From the NCBI GenBank assembly GCA_003558575.1, contig PWPY01000155.1:1-5160 (forward strand): DNA of 5,160 bases, written 5' to 3'. The stretch comes from Desulfonatronovibrio sp. (GTDB lineage Bacteria > Desulfobacterota > Desulfovibrionia > Desulfovibrionales > Desulfonatronovibrionaceae). This document shows positions 1 through 5,160 of this stretch, piece by piece. Position 1 is the stretch's first letter, and the number at the start of each line of letters is the position of its first letter. The notes below the pieces were generated by a model. The model saw only the letters and a list, made by a program, of their open reading frames with translations, was not told the DNA's origin and did not search any database. The position numbers and the translations under genes were made by a program.

Positions 1-171
1 AGAAACATAGACGCTTAAACGTCTTGGTGTAGAAAAGGTATCAATTGATTTGTAACCCACCATGTTCTTGTCAAGACAATTGGTGAAGTATTTTTTCAGC
101 TCAGCAGTAAGACCTTCCAAAAACCGGGATGGCATTTCTTCAAAACCTATTTCAAGTACAAAATCAGGCAT
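1..171 (-). CDS. glyS: Glycyl-tRNA synthetase beta subunit, N-terminal 57 residues (cut by window edge)
   Basis: The beta subunit pairs with GlyQ in the cytoplasmic alpha2-beta2 glycyl-tRNA synthetase and carries the tRNA-recognition and editing-like domains. Only the first 57 codons are inside the window, and the frame is still open at base 1. The visible N-terminus has the typical GlyS opening: MPDFVLEIGFEEMPSRFLEG, then a Leu/Lys-rich helix, then TPRRLSVYV near residues 48-56, which matches the family TPRRL motif. The ATG at 171 is preceded by AAGGAA at 184-179, seven bases upstream, a good ribosome binding site. It lies 54 bases after the glyQ stop, the usual arrangement in bacteria with the two-subunit enzyme. 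Identification is confident from the motif and the neighbour; nothing can be said about the rest of the protein. Confidence 0.95.
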   Translation of the reverse strand, partial: MPDFVLEIGFEEMPSRFLEGLTAELKKYFTNCLDKNMVGYKSIDTFSTPRRLSVYVS

Positions 172-225
172 TTTATGATTCCTTGGTTTGCTTATAGATT
201 AAAATTGTTCTTATTTTGCAGCTTG
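172..225 (-). other. glyQ-glyS intergenic gap
   Basis: This is the largest gap in the window at 54 bases. It holds the glyS ribosome binding site (AAGGAA, 184-179) and otherwise AT-rich sequence. I see no convincing -35/-10 pair and no hairpin followed by a T-run, so the two synthetase genes are most likely read from one transcript. Confidence 0.6.
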
Positions 226-1098
226 TTAAGCAGATTTGAGCATGGGATAGCCCATTTCTTTTCTCTGTTCGTTGTATAAAGCGGCAACTTTGGAAGCCAG
301 GTTTCGTACCCTGGCAATATATCCAGTTCTTTCTGTAATGGAAATGGCTCCTCTGGCCTCAAGAAGATTGAATACATGTGAACATTTCAAGCAATAATCG
401 TAGGCCGGCCAGGCCAAGTTGGCGGTGCAGAGATTCAGGCTTTCTTTTTCACATTTATCAAAAAAATCAAGGAGCATCTCAGAATCGCTCATTTCAAAAT
501 TATATTTTGAATGTTCCACTTCACCCTGATGGTGGATCTGGCCATAAGTAACATCATTACTCCAGTTCAGATCGTATACGGATTCTTTTTCCTGAAGATA
601 CATGGATATTCTTTCTAAGCCATAGGTGATCTCAACGCTTATGGGATCAAGGTCTATCCCCCCTACCTGTTGAAAGTAAGTGAACTGGGTTATTTCCATG
701 CCGTTGAGCCACACTTCCCAGCCCAGGCCCCACGCCCCGAGGGTGGGGGATTCCCAGTCATCCTCAACAAAGCGGATGTCGTGTTTATTTGTATCAATGC
801 CCAGAATCTGCATGCTCTGCAGATACAGGTCCTGAATATCGGCCGGAGCAGGCTTTAGAATCACCTGGAATTGATAATAATGCTGGAGGCGATTGGGGTT
901 CTCGCCGTACCTGCCGTCAGCAGGTCTTCTCGAAGGCTCAACATATGCAGTTTTCCATGGCTCAGGCCCTATTACCCTTAGAAACGTTGCAGGATTGAAA
1001 GTACCGGCTCCCACTTCCATATCGTATGGCTGTTGAAGCACACAACCATGTTCAGTCCAGAATTTCTGAAGGTTAAGTATTACATCTTGAAAAAGCAT
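226..1098 (-). CDS. glyQ: Glycyl-tRNA synthetase alpha subunit
   Basis: GlyQ is the catalytic subunit of the alpha2-beta2 class II glycyl-tRNA synthetase, which charges tRNA-Gly with glycine using ATP in the cytoplasm. The 290-residue product is of normal family length. Visible landmarks are [16 protein letters not shown] (residues 26-41), the motif 2 region with [20 protein letters not shown] (57-76), the highly conserved [20 protein letters not shown] (121-140), and motif 3 with [12 protein letters not shown] (157-168). I place the start at the ATG at 1098, not the in-frame ATG at 1110. The former has GGAG at 1108-1105 with a six-base gap and gives the family-typical start MLFQDV; the latter has no ribosome binding site and would add only MEKK. 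The gene begins 28 bases after recO ends. No defect is visible. Confidence 0.98.
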   Translation of the reverse strand: MLFQDVILNLQKFWTEHGCVLQQPYDMEVGAGTFNPATFLRVIGPEPWKTAYVEPSRRPADGRYGENPNRLQHYYQFQVILKPAPADIQDLYLQSMQILGIDTNKHDIRFVEDDWESPTLGAWGLGWEVWLNGMEITQFTYFQQVGGIDLDPISVEITYGLERISMYLQEKESVYDLNWSNDVTYGQIHHQGEVEHSKYNFEMSDSEMLLDFFDKCEKESLNLCTANLAWPAYDYCLKCSHVFNLLEARGAISITERTGYIARVRNLASKVAALYNEQRKEMGYPMLKSA

Positions 1099-1101
1099 TT
1101 T

Positions 1102-1108
1102 CTTCTCC
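1102..1108 (-). promoter_or_regulatory. Ribosome binding site that decides the glyQ start
   Basis: GGAGAAG reads 1108 to 1102 on the minus strand, with its GGAG core six bases before the ATG at 1098. It overlaps the last base of the upstream in-frame ATG (1110-1108), so that upstream ATG is better read as part of the leader than as the true start. Confidence 0.75.
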
Positions 1109-1126
1109 ATTTATTTTAAAAAAACA

Positions 1127-1855
1127 TCATTTAACATAAGAATCATCTACATGATATTTCACAAAAGATTCTACGATCTGAAAGCAATCCTGCAATGTTT
1201 CAGGCTGGATATTCCAAGAAACCCATTCTTCAGGGCTTGAACTTCTCAGTTTGCTCAAAAAGGAAAGAGATTCAGGATGGACAGAAATAATTTTGCTGCT
1301 TTGGTATAAACATTTTTCACAGGCCACCTTTCCTTCTGTAAACAAAAAGAACGCTTTGGGCATGTTAGCGTGGTTCTTGCCGCATACAAAACACGATTCA
1401 AACAGCGGTTCATATCCATGCATGAAAACAGCCTTTGCCCGGTAGAGCAAAGGGAAAAAGGACGGAATACATGCATTTTTTTCCATGATATGGAGATAAT
1501 CTAACATCAGTGAATATAATTGAGAAGAATCGTCACCTTCTAGGCATACCTTCTGAGTAAAGCGAAGGCTGTTGACCGCCATTCCAAGCCTGTTGGGATC
1601 TTTTTTTATTTCTGGAAATCCGCAAATGAGAGTTCCTTCTTCAAGGGTAAGATATTGGCTTCGTGAACCGGTACTGGCCTTGAACAGAACTAAGTTCAAG
1701 GTATCAAGGCAGCCACTGAATCTGCGTCTGCTTTTACACCCACCAAATGCAAATCCGGTCATTATACCCATTGAAGGAGAAAGGAAACGTACCCAAAGGT
1801 CATACTCTTTGAACCTGCCAGTGCGGGTAATTAAAACTTTTTCTGAGAAATGCAT
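1127..1855 (-). CDS. recO: DNA repair protein RecO
   Basis: RecO works with RecR (and RecF) to load RecA on SSB-coated single-stranded DNA and anneals complementary strands in recombinational repair. The product is 242 residues, normal for the family. The N-terminal OB-fold region (about 1-80) begins with EKVLITRTGRFKEYDLWVRF and includes the basic stretch FGGCKSRRRFSGCLDTLN (37-54), expected on a DNA-binding surface. The helical C-terminal part holds a four-cysteine zinc site, CFVC at 155-158 and CEKC at 179-182, present in many but not all RecO proteins. The ATG lies only three bases after the rodZ stop, with no clear ribosome binding site (a GGAA lies too far upstream), so translation is probably coupled to rodZ. 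The sequence closely resembles Desulfovibrio-type RecO. The call is confident; the zinc binding is inferred from the cysteine spacing. Confidence 0.93.
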   Translation of the reverse strand: MHFSEKVLITRTGRFKEYDLWVRFLSPSMGIMTGFAFGGCKSRRRFSGCLDTLNLVLFKASTGSRSQYLTLEEGTLICGFPEIKKDPNRLGMAVNSLRFTQKVCLEGDDSSQLYSLMLDYLHIMEKNACIPSFFPLLYRAKAVFMHGYEPLFESCFVCGKNHANMPKAFFLFTEGKVACEKCLYQSSKIISVHPESLSFLSKLRSSSPEEWVSWNIQPETLQDCFQIVESFVKYHVDDSYVK

Positions 1856-1858
1856 TGA

Positions 1859-2836
1859 TCAGGATTGGTTGTTTCCAGGGGATGAGATTTCGATAGTCTT
1901 TACCTGGCCGGATAAAGCTTCAAAGAGGTAGGGATTGCCATCAAGGAGGATATCAACACCGCCAGCATTGCCCAAGGTAAGAATGACACTCTTTTCAAAG
2001 TTCAGCTGGACCCTTTGTCCCGGTCGTAAGTAAACCTCCCGGTCAGAGTCATCAACCTTTGCACTGAGCCAGCAATCTTCCCTTGCTCTTATCTCAAGGG
2101 TTGACGATGATGGTTCACGGGCAGTGATATCTTCGTTATTGTTTTGACTGGATTCTAATGAAAGTTCAGATTCTGAATTTGAATTATTTTGAACCAACTC
2201 AGGTTCTGTGGTAGCTTCATTTTCCACGTTAACCAGTTCTTCTTCAGTTTCCTCTAAGAGAGTATTATCAGGTAGTTCCGGGGCCGTTGATTCAGTTTCT
2301 TGCCCAATAAACCTTTCCTCATGTGGTAAGATATCTTCCGGGTCCTCTCCAAAATAAGGTGCAGACGGTTCAGGCATGGAAAAGCCAGGGTCTGGCTCAG
2401 AATACGTTTGCTCCTGAGAAGTTTCAATAACTCCTGAGTTGAAAGACGTGTATATAAACCAGCCAAAACCAATCATTATAATCAAGGTTATAATGATTAT
2501 CAGTGGTTTTATATAACTCTCCAAATCATTCTTTGTGCCGGTACGCTTAAGTGAAGTGGGACAATCTCTGAGGGTATATTTTTGAAATTGATCTTCAACA
2601 TGATAAATCCTTGAGAAATCATTACCTATTTTTTTCCAGTCAAGACCAAGGTATCTGGCATAATTCTGAACAAATCCCTTGGCATAAACAGGATGGGAAA
2701 GCTGTTCTACAATTCCGTTTTCTAAGGATTTAATAAATTCAAGGCCAATCTTGGTGTCTTTATGAACCTTTTCTATACTCAGCCCCTGACGTTCCCTTTC
2801 AGCCTTTAATTCCTGTCCAATATCTATAATTTCCAT
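1859..2836 (-). CDS. rodZ: RodZ-like cell-shape protein, probable independent translation from internal ATG
   Basis: RodZ links cytoplasmic MreB filaments to the membrane and the elongation machinery. The 325-residue product is of normal length and order. Residues 7-72 form the Cro/XRE-like helix-turn-helix domain (HTH_25), with LKAERERQGLSIEKV, IKSLENG and the hallmark YAKGFVQNYARYLGLD (51-66). A juxtamembrane basic stretch precedes one membrane segment at about 111-130 (PLIIIITLIIMIGFGWFIYT). A long acidic, Ser/Asn/Gln/Pro-rich linker covers about 136-247. The RodZ C-terminal beta domain (DUF4115) lies at about 248-318, including WLSAKVDD, VYLRPGQRV and LDGNPY. The ATG at 2836 has GGAG at 2849-2846, nine bases upstream, so it looks like an authentic start even though the frame is continuous with the surA part. 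The helix-turn-helix domain must be cytoplasmic to meet MreB, which favours separate translation. recO follows three bases after the stop. Family assignment is firm; independent expression is inferred. Confidence 0.8.
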   Translation of the reverse strand: MEIIDIGQELKAERERQGLSIEKVHKDTKIGLEFIKSLENGIVEQLSHPVYAKGFVQNYARYLGLDWKKIGNDFSRIYHVEDQFQKYTLRDCPTSLKRTGTKNDLESYIKPLIIIITLIIMIGFGWFIYTSFNSGVIETSQEQTYSEPDPGFSMPEPSAPYFGEDPEDILPHEERFIGQETESTAPELPDNTLLEETEEELVNVENEATTEPELVQNNSNSESELSLESSQNNNEDITAREPSSSTLEIRAREDCWLSAKVDDSDREVYLRPGQRVQLNFEKSVILTLGNAGGVDILLDGNPYLFEALSGQVKTIEISSPGNNQS

Positions 2837-3808
2837 ATTTATTATCTCCAAAATCAGGCAAATTGATAAGAAATAAAGACGAATGTCTATTACAGCCCTT
2901 TCCCTCAGACCTTCAATATACTCTTCAAATCGGGCATCAAGTTTGGCGTTAAAAATCTGTTCTCTGATCTTGTCTTCGACTTCAGATAAGGGAACCGCCC
3001 CACCTGAGTGAGTCTCCTTTAACTTGAGCAATGCCCCTGAACCACGGGCTACAAAAGGACGACTTATTTCACCTGAGTTAAGATTTTCCAGAGCCTGTTG
3101 CCATTCAGGCGCCAAATTTTTCCAGCTGACAGTCCCAAGGTCTCCACCCTTAGATGCATTGGGTCCCTGGGAAAAAGCTGCTGCTGCCTGGTCAAAGGTC
3201 ATTTCTCCCTGGGTGATTTTATCCTTGACGGAAGCAGCCTGCTGAATATCAGGAACAAGAATTACCTGAAGGCTCATTCTTTTTTCTTCCTGGTATTCTC
3301 CAGCATATTTTTTATAAAAGGATTCAATCTCATCACTGGTAACCATGACTTTTCTGCGTACCATCATACTCAAAACCCGCTGGCGGATTATCGAGTCCCT
3401 GATCTGTTTTTTGTATGCGTCAAGGGTTAACCCTTCACTTTCAAGGTGTTCTTCAAACTCTTCCATGGATAAATTATTCTCAGAGCGCACCTCACGGATA
3501 TGGTTTTCAATTTCTCTATTTCCCACCTCTATGCCGTATCTATCTGCCTCTTTTTTTAGAAGAATATCATTAACCATCTGTTCGAGCACTTGACGTCTGG
3601 TCTGATCTAATTGGTCCTGAGGAATTTCATCAATATCCACGTCTTCAAACAAACCAAGGAGGTGTCTGAGTCTGGCTTGAAGTTCAAATAAAGTAACTGT
3701 TTCTCCGTCAACCAGAGCAACTACTCTGTTAACCAGAGGTGTTGACCAGACTGGGTGGGCAGCAAAAAATAATATTATTATAAAAAAAGAAAAAATAATT
3801 TTTTTCAT
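1859..3808 (-). CDS. surA: SurA-like periplasmic chaperone fused in frame to RodZ-like protein (649 residues)
   Basis: One uninterrupted frame encodes two recognisable proteins. Residues 1-22 form a signal peptide (KK, then an Ile/Phe-rich core, likely cleaved after VWS). Residues 27-150 match the SurA N-terminal chaperone region (NRVVALVDGETVT, then helices). Residues 175-270 are a parvulin-like domain with FSQGPNASKGGDLG (212-225). The SurA part ends with VIDIRL at 306-311, the ending typical of this family in related bacteria. SurA-type proteins escort outer-membrane proteins through the periplasm. Residues 312-324 (YFLSICLILEIIN) resemble no domain and look like translated spacer DNA. Residues 325-649 are a complete RodZ-like protein, described separately. 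The ATG at 3808 has AAGGAT at 3821-3816 with good spacing. Both parvulin histidines appear absent, so the domain probably lacks isomerase activity. Whether a 649-residue chimera is made, or two proteins arise through the internal start, cannot be decided here; a one-base sequence error at the lost stop is possible. Confidence 0.85.
   Translation of the reverse strand: MKKIIFSFFIIILFFAAHPVWSTPLVNRVVALVDGETVTLFELQARLRHLLGLFEDVDIDEIPQDQLDQTRRQVLEQMVNDILLKKEADRYGIEVGNREIENHIREVRSENNLSMEEFEEHLESEGLTLDAYKKQIRDSIIRQRVLSMMVRRKVMVTSDEIESFYKKYAGEYQEEKRMSLQVILVPDIQQAASVKDKITQGEMTFDQAAAAFSQGPNASKGGDLGTVSWKNLAPEWQQALENLNSGEISRPFVARGSGALLKLKETHSGGAVPLSEVEDKIREQIFNAKLDARFEEYIEGLRERAVIDIRLYFLSICLILEIINMEIIDIGQELKAERERQGLSIEKVHKDTKIGLEFIKSLENGIVEQLSHPVYAKGFVQNYARYLGLDWKKIGNDFSRIYHVEDQFQKYTLRDCPTSLKRTGTKNDLESYIKPLIIIITLIIMIGFGWFIYTSFNSGVIETSQEQTYSEPDPGFSMPEPSAPYFGEDPEDILPHEERFIGQETESTAPELPDNTLLEETEEELVNVENEATTEPELVQNNSNSESELSLESSQNNNEDITAREPSSSTLEIRAREDCWLSAKVDDSDREVYLRPGQRVQLNFEKSVILTLGNAGGVDILLDGNPYLFEALSGQVKTIEISSPGNNQS
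2465..2510. repeat. Inverted repeat (hairpin) in rodZ membrane-segment codons
   Basis: AATCATTATAA (2471-2481) and TTATAATGATT (2488-2498) are perfect 11-base complements separated by six bases. Outside them AAAACC (2465-2470) pairs with GGTTTT (2505-2510) across a six-base bulge on one side only, giving 17 possible pairs. The inner arms fall in codons for RodZ residues 113-122, an Ile-rich run in the membrane segment. No T-run follows, so it is not a standard terminator. It may be a by-product of repeated ATT/ATA codons. Confidence 0.55.
2837..2875 (-). other. Read-through junction between the surA and rodZ parts (former intergenic spacer)
   Basis: These 13 codons join the family-typical C-terminus of SurA to the rodZ start codon. 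They contain no stop in the shared frame. The first is TAT (2875-2873), which one base change at 2873 would turn into TAA or TAG. The stretch encodes YFLSICLILEIIN and also contains a GGAG ribosome binding site for rodZ. The overlap of a ribosome binding site with coding sequence, and the lack of resemblance to either domain, suggest a spacer that became coding after loss of a stop. This is an inference. Confidence 0.65.
2846..2849 (-). promoter_or_regulatory. Ribosome binding site for internal rodZ start
   Basis: GGAG reads 2849 to 2846 on the minus strand, nine bases before the ATG at 2836. It lies inside the open frame that continues from surA. A well-placed site here is the main sequence evidence that RodZ can be made as its own protein. 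Confidence 0.65.
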
Positions 3809-3815
3809 AAACTTA

Positions 3816-3821
3816 ATCCTT
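3816..3821 (-). promoter_or_regulatory. Ribosome binding site for the surA-like gene
   Basis: AAGGAT reads 3821 to 3816 on the minus strand, in the 26-base gap after the lipoprotein gene. The AAGGA core is eight bases before the ATG at 3808 and supports that start. Confidence 0.65.
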
Positions 3822-3834
3822 ATTAGACGGTCTG

Positions 3835-4800
3835 TCAGTTCATCCTTTCTAAGAGAATCGTATTTACCTCAATTTTGGAATCAATTAGAATTTGTCTGAG
3901 CCATTGATCAAAGGCATTTCTCAGTTTTTCTTCGGTCAGTTTTTTTTCAATGAGACTGTATGCCTGGTGTGGCTTAAGTAAATCTTCCTCCCAGTATCCA
4001 GTAACATAAAGGCAGTAATACTGACCATTTTCTTCCTCGAAAATATCACTGAAATCTCCGGGAGACATGGTTATTAATGTTTCACTTAGATTCTCAGGCA
4101 GTTGATCCACCGGAATTTCATAGCTGCCAACGACAAGATTTTCAAAATCCTGTCGCATTCTGTCAATATCATTGGGCTCATCCAGTTCTATTGCCTTACT
4201 TGCAGCCTCCTTGAGATGATTTTTGTCGCTGGATGCCAGGTATATAAAGGTCATACGTTCAGGAATGTAAAAATCATTGATGTTTGAGTAGTAGTATTCG
4301 TTTATCTCATCAAGCTTGACATTAACAGAAGGCATTAAAGTTCTTTTAACAAATTTTTCCCATAAAAGTTTCTGCCTGACCTGGTTTCTCCAATAACCAA
4401 GATCAATATATTCTTCAATAAGCATCTTATCAAATTCATCATCAGGGTAATCCTGACGGATTTCATTTTCTATTTTTAAGATTTCATCCTGACTGATGGA
4501 TAAATTTCTGGACTCGAGCTCCTGCTCAATGAGTTTCACCAGAATTACATCCATTAGTACACGACCATAAGTACCCTTCATGTCACTTATTGAAGGAGGC
4601 AATGGTTCTGACCATTCAAAAAAGAACATGTCATAGCCTGATTCAATCTCTTCTAAGAATATGGGACTTCCGTTTACTCTGGCCACAACCCCGGGCTGAT
4701 TATTGTCATTGCTGCAGGCTGATAGCAGTAAGAAGCAGCCCGAAATAATGGCAGAAAAAATAAATTTGATTGTAAAGGAGTGGCTTGATTGAAAAGTCAT
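3835..4800 (-). CDS. SurA/PpiC-like lipoprotein, probable periplasmic folding factor
   Basis: This 321-residue protein resembles the SurA N-terminal/PpiC family and is probably a membrane-tethered periplasmic chaperone. Residues 1-28 form a lipoprotein signal peptide with an LSAC lipobox (26-29); Cys29 is the expected lipidation site. Ser30 at position +2 would suit the outer membrane by the Enterobacterial rule, if that rule applies here. VVARVNGSPIFLEEIESGYD (38-57) matches the SurA_N opening (A-x-V-N-G-x-x-I), followed by helices with VLVKLIEQELESRNLSIS-type character (85-103). Residues about 181-270 occupy the place of a parvulin domain, but I see no GGDLG motif and no recognisable catalytic histidines, so it is degenerate or a different fold. 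The ATG lies five bases after the mfd stop without a clear ribosome binding site, suggesting translational coupling. It neighbours a second SurA-like gene, suggesting related roles in envelope protein folding. The exact client is unknown. Confidence 0.85.
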   Translation of the reverse strand: MTFQSSHSFTIKFIFSAIISGCFLLLSACSNDNNQPGVVARVNGSPIFLEEIESGYDMFFFEWSEPLPPSISDMKGTYGRVLMDVILVKLIEQELESRNLSISQDEILKIENEIRQDYPDDEFDKMLIEEYIDLGYWRNQVRQKLLWEKFVKRTLMPSVNVKLDEINEYYYSNINDFYIPERMTFIYLASSDKNHLKEAASKAIELDEPNDIDRMRQDFENLVVGSYEIPVDQLPENLSETLITMSPGDFSDIFEEENGQYYCLYVTGYWEEDLLKPHQAYSLIEKKLTEEKLRNAFDQWLRQILIDSKIEVNTILLERMN

Positions 4801-4805
4801 ATCAG

Positions 4806-5160
4806 TTAGTTTTCAGTAAGATTTCGGGTAAGACCCTCAGAAAGTGCTGCAATTTTCTTTAAACCAATATCAATAGATTCATTGCTGGATAAACGCAACT
4901 CTAATTTAGACTGAGGAATCAACCTGGCCTGATCTTTATGTTTTTCAATCCATGTTACTAATTCTACAGGGTTAAGCTTTGTTGTCTGTTCAGGCCATTC
5001 AACAATAAACCTGTTTTCCTGAAAATCAGCCTTAGATGCACCCAGGGGTTTTAAAATCTGCTTAATTCTTAGTATCTCAAGAAAATTGAAAAATTCCTGA
5101 GGTATCTTGCCAAATCGGTCCTTTACTTCCTGTTGGATGTTATCAAGACATTCAATATCC
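4806..5160 (-). CDS. mfd: Transcription-repair coupling factor Mfd, C-terminal 117 residues (cut by window edge)
   Basis: Mfd is a cytoplasmic DNA translocase that removes RNA polymerase stalled at lesions and recruits UvrA. Only the C-terminal end is present: the complete codons start at 5159 and end with TAA at 4808-4806. It reads DIECLDNIQQEVKDRFGKIP, then LEILRIKQILKPLGASKA, and later a short beta-rich stretch with FIVEWPEQ and LIPQSKLELRL. This matches the Mfd C-terminal regulatory domain (TRCF, domain 7), where E-x-x-DRFG-x-x-P followed by a helix with R-(I/L)-(K/R)-x-x-x-x-x-LG is typical. The motor and RNA polymerase-interaction domains lie outside the window. This gene is the most upstream one seen in the operon, and the next gene starts five bases after its stop. 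The call is confident from motif order, although only a fragment is seen. Confidence 0.88.
   Translation of the reverse strand, partial: DIECLDNIQQEVKDRFGKIPQEFFNFLEILRIKQILKPLGASKADFQENRFIVEWPEQTTKLNPVELVTWIEKHKDQARLIPQSKLELRLSSNESIDIGLKKIAALSEGLTRNLTEN

Noticed and set aside
172..225. Possible promoter before glyS (AATCTATAA-like -10 element)
   Set aside because: There is no matching -35 element at the right distance, and AT-rich DNA gives such -10 look-alikes often.
670..998. Two overlapping plus-strand open frames opposite glyQ
   Set aside because: glyQ is strongly conserved here, and the plus-strand products resemble nothing and contradict each other by overlap.
1099..1126. T-run in the recO-glyQ gap as a possible terminator
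   Set aside because: The run of seven T on the transcribed sense has no stable GC-rich stem before it, so there is no support for termination.
1572..1931. Plus-strand open frame of 119 codons opposite recO and the end of rodZ
   Set aside because: It lies antisense to two well-supported genes, shows no recognisable domain, and its Arg/Pro-rich composition is typical of a reverse-strand shadow.
3098..3430. Plus-strand open frame of 110 codons opposite the SurA parvulin region
   Set aside because: It is antisense to a clear family match, has no domain or plausible neighbours, and is best explained as a shadow frame.
1859..3808. RodZ helix-turn-helix domain as a DNA-binding transcription regulator
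   Set aside because: The YAKGFVQNYARYLGLD motif, single membrane segment and C-terminal DUF4115-like domain identify the RodZ family, whose helix-turn-helix domain binds MreB.

Overview
The window looks like a compact housekeeping operon from a sulfate-reducing bacterium of the Desulfovibrionales (Desulfobacterota, formerly Deltaproteobacteria). This rests on gene order and on the close family resemblance of GlyQ (N-terminus [14 protein letters not shown]) and RecO (FAFGGCKSRRRFSGCLDTLN) to the versions I know from that group. The DNA is fairly AT-rich, perhaps 40% GC by eye. No species can be named from the sequence alone.

Every supported gene is on the minus strand, so transcription runs from high to low coordinates. 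In that order they are: the 3' end of mfd (transcription-repair coupling factor, 4806-5160); a SurA/PpiC-like lipoprotein gene (3835-4800); one long open frame (1859-3808) encoding a SurA-like periplasmic chaperone followed in the same frame by a complete RodZ-like protein; recO (1127-1855); glyQ (226-1098); and the 5' end of glyS (1-171). Gaps are 5, 26, 3, 28 and 54 bases. I see no convincing internal promoter or terminator, so the set is probably co-transcribed, with any main promoter upstream of or within mfd, outside the window.

The genes cover three jobs. mfd and recO serve DNA repair. The two SurA-like proteins and RodZ serve the envelope: outer-membrane protein folding, and anchoring of the MreB cell-shape machinery. 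glyQ and glyS encode the alpha and beta subunits of the tetrameric glycyl-tRNA synthetase. The genes look intact apart from the two cut by the window edges.

The most notable feature is the surA/rodZ junction. The SurA part reaches its usual C-terminal ending (VIDIRL) but has no stop codon. The next 13 codons look like translated former intergenic DNA, including a ribosome binding site (GGAG) nine bases before an in-frame ATG that starts a complete RodZ. This is either a stop-codon loss or natural fusion that creates a 649-residue chimera with a membrane-topology problem, or a sequence error at a single base. In addition, the parvulin domain of the SurA part lacks both family histidines, and an 11-bp perfect inverted repeat lies in the rodZ membrane-segment codons. 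I see no mobile element, RNA gene, CRISPR array or novel defence system. No stretch over 300 bases lacks a gene.
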